The translations under genes and the position numbers were made by a program. From contig CM069449.1 of assembly GCA_035610835.1 (NCBI GenBank), positions 61,156,292 to 61,220,291 on the forward strand: a stretch of 64,000 bases of DNA, written 5' to 3'. This document shows positions 59,127 through 64,000 of this stretch, in pieces. The first letter of the stretch is position 1. Every line of letters begins with the position of its first letter. Under the pieces are notes generated by a model that worked only from the letters and a program-made list of their open reading frames with translations, did no database searches and had not been told where the DNA came from. This DNA comes from Ophiura sarsii. Taxonomy: Eukaryota; Echinodermata; Ophiuroidea; Amphilepidida; Ophiuridae.

Positions 59127-59975
59127 ACAAGTCATCAGTAGAAGGAATATGTAGGAGGAGTGGACTACAAGACAGATGTAGCCATGAATTGTCATCAGTA
59201 GATTGGAGGTGAATTTCAAAACAGATGGAGTCAAGAACTGTCTCATCAGTAGATAGAAGATGAAGGGTGGACTACAAAACATATGAAGCCATGAACTGTC
59301 ATCAGTATAGAAGATGAAGGGTGGACTACAAAACAGATGAAGCCATGAACTGTCATCAGTATATAGGCATGAAGGCGCTGGCGTGGACTACATACCACAT
59401 GAGGCCATTAACAGTCATCAGTATAGGAGATGTAGGAGTTGTCTACAAGACAGATGATGTCATCAACTGTCGTCAGCAGATAGGAGGTAAATTACAAAAC
59501 AGATGGAGTCATGAAGCCACGAAATGATAGTAGAAAATGAAGGAGTGCACTATAACATTCACTACCATGAACAGGCATCAGTATATATAGAAGATGAAAG
59601 GTGGACTACAAAACAAATGAAACGATGAACTGTCATCAGCAGATAGGAGATGAAGGATGGACTGCAAAAGAGATGAATCCATGAACTGTTATCAGTAGAT
59701 AGGAGATAACGAGTGAACTACATAACAAATGAAGCCATGAACTGGCATCAGTAGATAGAACATAAAGGGTTAACTACATAACAGATGAAGCCATGACCTG
59801 TCAACAGTAGATGGGAGATGATCAAGTGGTCTACATAATTGATGAAGCCATGGATAGTCATCAGTAAATGAAGGGGTGACCTACAAAGCAGATGAAGCCA
59901 TAAACTGTCATCAGTAGATAGGAGATGAAGGAGTGGACTATATAACAGATGATGGTCCGCTGAAGTACTACGTTC
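59127..59975 (+). repeat. ~57-bp minisatellite array (about 14 units)
   Basis: Units of about 50-60 bp: 'gaagccatgaactgtcatca', 'gtagataggagatgaaggag', 'tggactacataacagat'. They are considerably diverged. Single units of the same family lie at the inner edge of both giant-repeat arms (62498-62528 and, inverted, about 46066-46098), so this array belongs to the inverted-repeat unit. Confidence 0.9.
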
Positions 59976-60642
59976 TCCTGTGGTGTATCTATATACTAAT
60001 TTTCGGTCCCTCGCCTGATTAGATAGTTCAATAATAATTTTACACTCGCGTCCCTCTTCAACTGAAAAAGCGTGGTAATTGCGCCTCTAATAGACGAGCT
60101 AATTAGATAGTTCAATGCCAGTATTTTCCCGTTTTCAGACATGCGCAGAAAGGATCACAGATGATAATCCGAAATGTTGAATTTCTTTTACTCGGGTAGC
60201 TACTGTTCGGGCAAAATTGTGGTTTTCGGAGTGAGTGATGACATAATGGTCTTCACCCAAAATATTTTCATCAGGGATATAGCTACATTTCTGTTTATGC
60301 GGCCGTTTGTTATTCTTAAAGATCGCATGAGTACAAGCATTTATACGTGACTATACGTCCGACAAATACAATTATTTTACGACATTTTCTAAATGTAAAT
60401 AAAAACTCTTACACAGATCTTAAAGTGACAATTTCGCATTAGTAACAAAGATGAACGCGTAGTTTGCTAACGATAAAGAAACTGTGGCGGTACCATAACA
60501 ACCGTTCCTATGTTGAAGCTGCGTGACCGCGTTTATCATGGCGCGCGCGATTCGGCGCACACGTAATGACGCATACAAAGTGTATACGCGTTTGTGGCGC
60601 AAACTGCACGTTGTAACGTGGCAGAGTCAAAGCAGGCAGTCC
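59976..60642. other. CpG-containing intergenic stretch
   Basis: Includes a locally CpG-rich segment (60530-60600, 'ggcgcgcgcgattcggcgca'). No gene or RNA could be supported. Confidence 0.4.
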
Positions 60643-60645
60643 GTA

Positions 60646-61048
60646 CACTCTTAAAAAAAGGATGCTTCAGGCTTCAGGGGTTCTTGGCTGTCCCGTATGG
60701 AACCCTTTATATCACCTTAAAAGGTTCCAAAAAGAACCAACCATTTTAAGGTTCAAAATGGGCAAAATATGGGCAAACATTGGTCTTTAATAATAATAAT
60801 AATAACACACATTTATAGAGCGCTTTACTTTAGTGAGATCTAAACTCAAAGCGCTGTACAACATATAAATAAAAGATTAAAGCAAAAATACAACAATGAT
60901 CATAAAACTACAGAGATAAACATACACAGAGTCAAAACCTCTAAAGGTTCTGTCAGAACCTTTCGGGGGCCTTTAAAATCAAAGACCCTTTAAACCATAT
61001 ACGGGACAGCCAAGAACCCCTCTGAAGCACCCTTTTTTCTAATAGTGT
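60646..61048. mobile_element. TA-flanked MITE with ~55-bp inverted repeats
   Basis: Ends CACTCTTAAAAAAAGGATGC and the complement of CACTATTAGAAAAAAGGGTG continue into a shared 'ggggttcttggctgtcccgt' block. TA flanks both ends. The interior has multiple 'aaaggttc' words and a nested LINE tail (60785-60930). A Tc1/mariner-like origin is suggested by the TA only. Confidence 0.75.
60785..60930 (+). mobile_element. LINE 3'-tail-like insertion
   Basis: (AAT)n followed by 'acacatttatagagcgcttt' and 'ctcaaagcgctgtacaacat', a small GCGCTTT/AAAGCGC stem. This matches the style of the 3' region at 31640-31690 (atttatatagcgct...cagcgctt). With (AAT)n at its left, it reads as a minus-oriented 3' tail of a CR1-like LINE. 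Confidence 0.5.
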
Positions 61049-61079
61049 ACCCTAAAGCCATCCTCCTCTCCGCACTTCC

Positions 61080-62340
61080 CTTACTTGATAATCTGGATAT
61101 AAGGGCACATGGGGCATCTGGATAAACGGAACGTGTGGTACATTATCATGATTATTATAGAGTGTCTGGATTATTAAGGGCATCCGTGGTATGGATTACG
61201 GGGTTCACTATAAAACGAGTCTCAAATTACCTGGATATACTATGCGCAGGTGGGCCACCTGTGATAAATGGATTTTAAGGGTGTACACCCAGGTAGTATC
61301 TCGGGAGGCTTTATAGAACACAGCAAACATGACAAAGGGACTATACGTTAAGGCCCCACATGCCTATTGGAGGAATAATGTATTTAATGTAAATAGGCCA
61401 AACAGAACCCGGATGGCACACATTGTTCTCAAGTACAAGCGTGGAATGGTACAAGTGATCTTGATGATAGACTCCGCCGACCATAAAACTAAACGACCGA
61501 CTATAAAACTATAACGCTCAGAACGTAGGCCTACTGAATTACTTGGATATAGTATGTGCATATGGGCAGTGGCGACACCAGCACCAAATGTTAAAGGAGG
61601 AAAACGGGGGTGGCGGGGCAATAAAAGAATCGGGGGGACATTTAAAAGCTAATTTTAAGTAACTTTCAATTTTGACATTAAAATTCAACTTTTTATTATT
61701 TGGGGTACAAAATAGGTAGAGACATGCGCTGACAGGAGGTAATAACTGGGGGTATTAAGAACACGTTGATGGAGTAGGCCTACTTGGATTAGGAACATGG
61801 GTATCTGTATTATTTAAGAGCACATTGGGCCTAGGCTCATGGTGTATTAAGGGCACCATGTCTCACTTACATTATATCAAGGGCACTTTAGTATCTGAAT
61901 TATTTAAGGACATACTGTTGATATTTATATAAACATTTATAACGCTTTGATATTACTCACCTCTGCCTATTGTGATATGACTTTTACTGCCCGCAATCTT
62001 CGGCACCCGCGTTTAATTTACTTGACTATGATAAAGTAAGGGCACCTGGGTATCTCGAGATAACGGCACACTGCAGTGGGCCTACCTTGATTATGTGGTA
62101 TCCGGTGCATTATTAAGGGCACCTGGGGTAACTGGATTAGGGGGGTATGACTTAGGCCTATGGGGTCCCTGGATATAATAAGAAAACGGGTACCTGCATT
62201 TCAGGTCTCATGGGAGGCCTATTGAGGTATCTGGAAACACAAACGTAGGCCTACCTAGATTAAGGCACATGTATACCTGGATTATCAAAAGCACCTGCGA
62301 TATTCGGATTATTTAGGGCCCCGTCTGGATTATGTATACA
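61080..62340 (+). repeat. Degenerate 'ctggattat...aagggcac' repeat
   Basis: Short phrases such as 'atctggataa', 'ctggattattaagggca', 'cctgggTatct' and 'aagggcaCct' recur irregularly every 25-60 bp over the stretch. The period is not stable enough to define a unit. No coding evidence. Confidence 0.5.
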
Positions 62341-62412
62341 TGTAGGACATGTTCTTGATAGTATTGTATCAAATTTTCTTACGCTTTGTTTACTTTTTCC
62401 CCGTGAAATCTT

Positions 62413-62448
62413 CTAGCGGGTCAAGCGCGAAGCGCTGGTGCCCGCTAG
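62413..62448. repeat. Compound hairpin CTAGCGGG...CCCGCTAG
   Basis: An outer 8-bp inverted repeat (CTAGCGGG / CCCGCTAG) encloses an inner AGCGC-GAA-GCGCT hairpin. The same GCGCGAAGCGC core occurs in the 46.5-48-kb repeat. The GC-rich stem and CTAG edge resemble transposon termini, but no element was delimited. Confidence 0.8.
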
Positions 62449-62491
62449 TAACCATGAATCCCCATCAATACTAGCACACGATTTTGTATGC

Positions 62492-63814
62492 CACCAACTT
62501 AGGAGATGACGGAGTAGTCCATATAACAGGTTAAAATCACAATAGACAATCATGTTGTTAAATGTAGGGGAGAGCGGGGAGTGTACACCCTATGGGCAGA
62601 TTCACCCACCACATGATTCTCATCATTGCGGCCACTGGTCGAGTTTGACGAACACACAATATATTCCCCTAGTTGTTGCGATCTTCCCATGGTATCATGG
62701 CTGATCTCCTTATAATTTTGTCGATTTATCATCTAAAACCAGTTTTACATCACAAAAGTGGATTTGTTTATATTGATTTTTTTCTAAAGATAATTCGTAC
62801 AGACGATTTAAATGTAAATCATCATTAGGTAGGCATGGATTTGATGTAGTTATCGACCTGTCATTGTATGTGGGTCATGCATGGTTATGCTATCTGGAAT
62901 GGAGTAGCACTGAAATTAGAAAATAATATTTTTTAATGTAGTATTTTTTATAATTTTTAAATTTCAAACGAGTATATTCCGTAAAAATGATCCACCCTTA
63001 AATTGTGGACTCTCTAAATGTTATTTTGGAAGAAAATCACATTGCATAACAAACGTTTTTATCTATTTGATACATACTACTTTATGAAGCCTAATTATGA
63101 GACCATGGCGAACTTGCCCCGGCCCATGGGCGAACCGGGGTCGGGGCAAGTTCTTGACACCCGACTTCATTTTTACTCATTCCTTTACAGTAAGGACTAG
63201 GGTACTGAGATTGTTTTATGTAATGTCAATAGGTCCATTCAATCTTTAAAATTGACATTTATAGGCCATTTTAAATGAAAATGGGGCAAATTTATCCTTT
63301 ACTCATTCCTTTACAGTAAAAACTAGGGCACTGAAATTGCGGTCGTATGTACCAAAGATATCCATCTTTCATGTAATGTCAATAGGTCCATTCAATCTTT
63401 AAAATTGACGTTTCTAGGCCATTTCAAATTAAAATGGGGCGAACACTCCCCACTCTCCCCTGCCATCATTTTTTTTTAAATCTTAGCATAAATTCTAATG
63501 CGCTAATACATTGCTATTGCTATGTAATATTCAAGTAATATTCAACCTTCAAATACAAATGCTTAGAGTCATTATTTCCTAAATAATTAAATATGTTTCA
63601 GATTTGTGAAACCTAATTGTAGTGACTTACATAATCATATATCTTCCAAATAATAATGTCAACAGGAAGTAACAAATTAGTTGACGTAGTCATAAACAAC
63701 CATGATAATATACCAACCAGCAAGACCCAGTTAGGTTTTGTCCAAAATCATACAAACATTCCAATCCACCAAACGCCAAACCCGAGAACCGCGAAAGCCG
63801 AGAACCGCTCTAGT
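62492..63814 (-). repeat. Right arm of giant inverted repeat
   Basis: Continuous 1.3-kb reverse-complement match to the interrupted left arm (41954-46100). It runs from a 57-bp minisatellite unit at the inner edge to CCGAGAACCGCTCTAG at the outer edge, and is then capped by the 26-bp array. It is non-coding. Arms have diverged by substitutions and indels, so they are not a recent assembly duplicate. Confidence 0.85.
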
Positions 63815-64000
63815 TTTATATTCGGAATTACGACCCCTATTTTATATTCGGAATAACGACCCTTATTCTACATTCGGAATAACGACCCTTATTTTTATTT
63901 TCGGATTTACGACCCTTATTTTATATTCGGAATAACGACCCTTATTTTATATTCGGAATAACGACCCTTATTCTATATTTGGAATAACGACCCTTATTCT
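63815..64000 (-). repeat. 26-bp minisatellite array, continues past window end
   Basis: At least seven units of the 40829-41953 repeat in reverse orientation ('tatattcggaataacgaccc'). The window ends inside the array. Confidence 0.95.

Noticed and set aside
60530..60600. CpG island promoter
   Set aside because: Only ~70 bp of CpG-rich sequence with no adjacent gene or transcript evidence.

Overview
This window reads as repeat-dominated, AT-rich intergenic DNA from a metazoan, most likely a marine invertebrate. The case rests on the retroelement mix (Penelope-like, CR1-like and Tx1/L1-like non-LTR elements), hAT-, CACTA-, mariner- and TTAA-type DNA transposons, tRNA-derived SINE-like pieces, very long poly(G)/poly(C) tracts and a 100-N assembly gap. 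Bacterial-style dense coding, rRNA and operons are absent. The species cannot be named from the sequence; the recurrent gtaggcctac motif and the element mix would suit an echinoderm-like deuterostome, but that is a guess. I found no complete host protein-coding gene. The only non-retroelement coding traces are a Cys-rich acidic-tailed fragment (12141-12483, minus) and two low-confidence exon-like stretches.

Layout. 0-7 kb: TTAA-flanked MITEs, a duplicated segment holding a tRNA-Glu-like SINE head, and a 958-bp hAT-type element with a perfect 8-bp target duplication. 7.2-15.6 kb: two same-orientation arrays of one ~145-bp satellite, 4.8 kb apart, enclosing the Cys-rich fragment. 16.7-19.3 kb: a ~2.6-kb near-palindrome whose arms are tandem repeats rich in AAAATGGCCGCC motifs, followed by a cluster of 16-bp CAAAACCCGGGTTTTG palindromes. 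21.0-23.8 kb: a 38-bp minisatellite in which most units form a hairpin, bounded by a ~195-bp direct repeat. 24.9-26.6 kb: a 5'-truncated Penelope-like element with a GIY-YIG ORF, a 349-bp inverted tail, a 15-bp target duplication and two hammerhead-like motifs. 26.7-31 kb: several MITEs. 31-38.3 kb: a nested stack, with a hAT-like element containing a CR1-like LINE, split by a 5.27-kb CACTA-type element, which itself holds a TTAA MITE and another LINE remnant. 39.2-40.8 kb: a Tx1/L1-like LINE cut off by a 1.1-kb array of a 26-bp minisatellite. 42-64 kb: a very large inverted-repeat structure (arms at 41954-46100 and 62492-63814, each capped outwardly by the 26-bp array) whose ~16-kb interior carries LINE fragments, a mariner-type element and a 57-bp minisatellite.

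Nothing here works together as a pathway. The window is best understood as layers of transposition, and insertion order can be read from target duplications. The most distinctive structures are the inverted-tail Penelope-like element, the giant arrayed inverted repeat, the hairpin minisatellite and the CACTA-in-LINE-in-hAT nest. All copy numbers and periods were estimated by eye.
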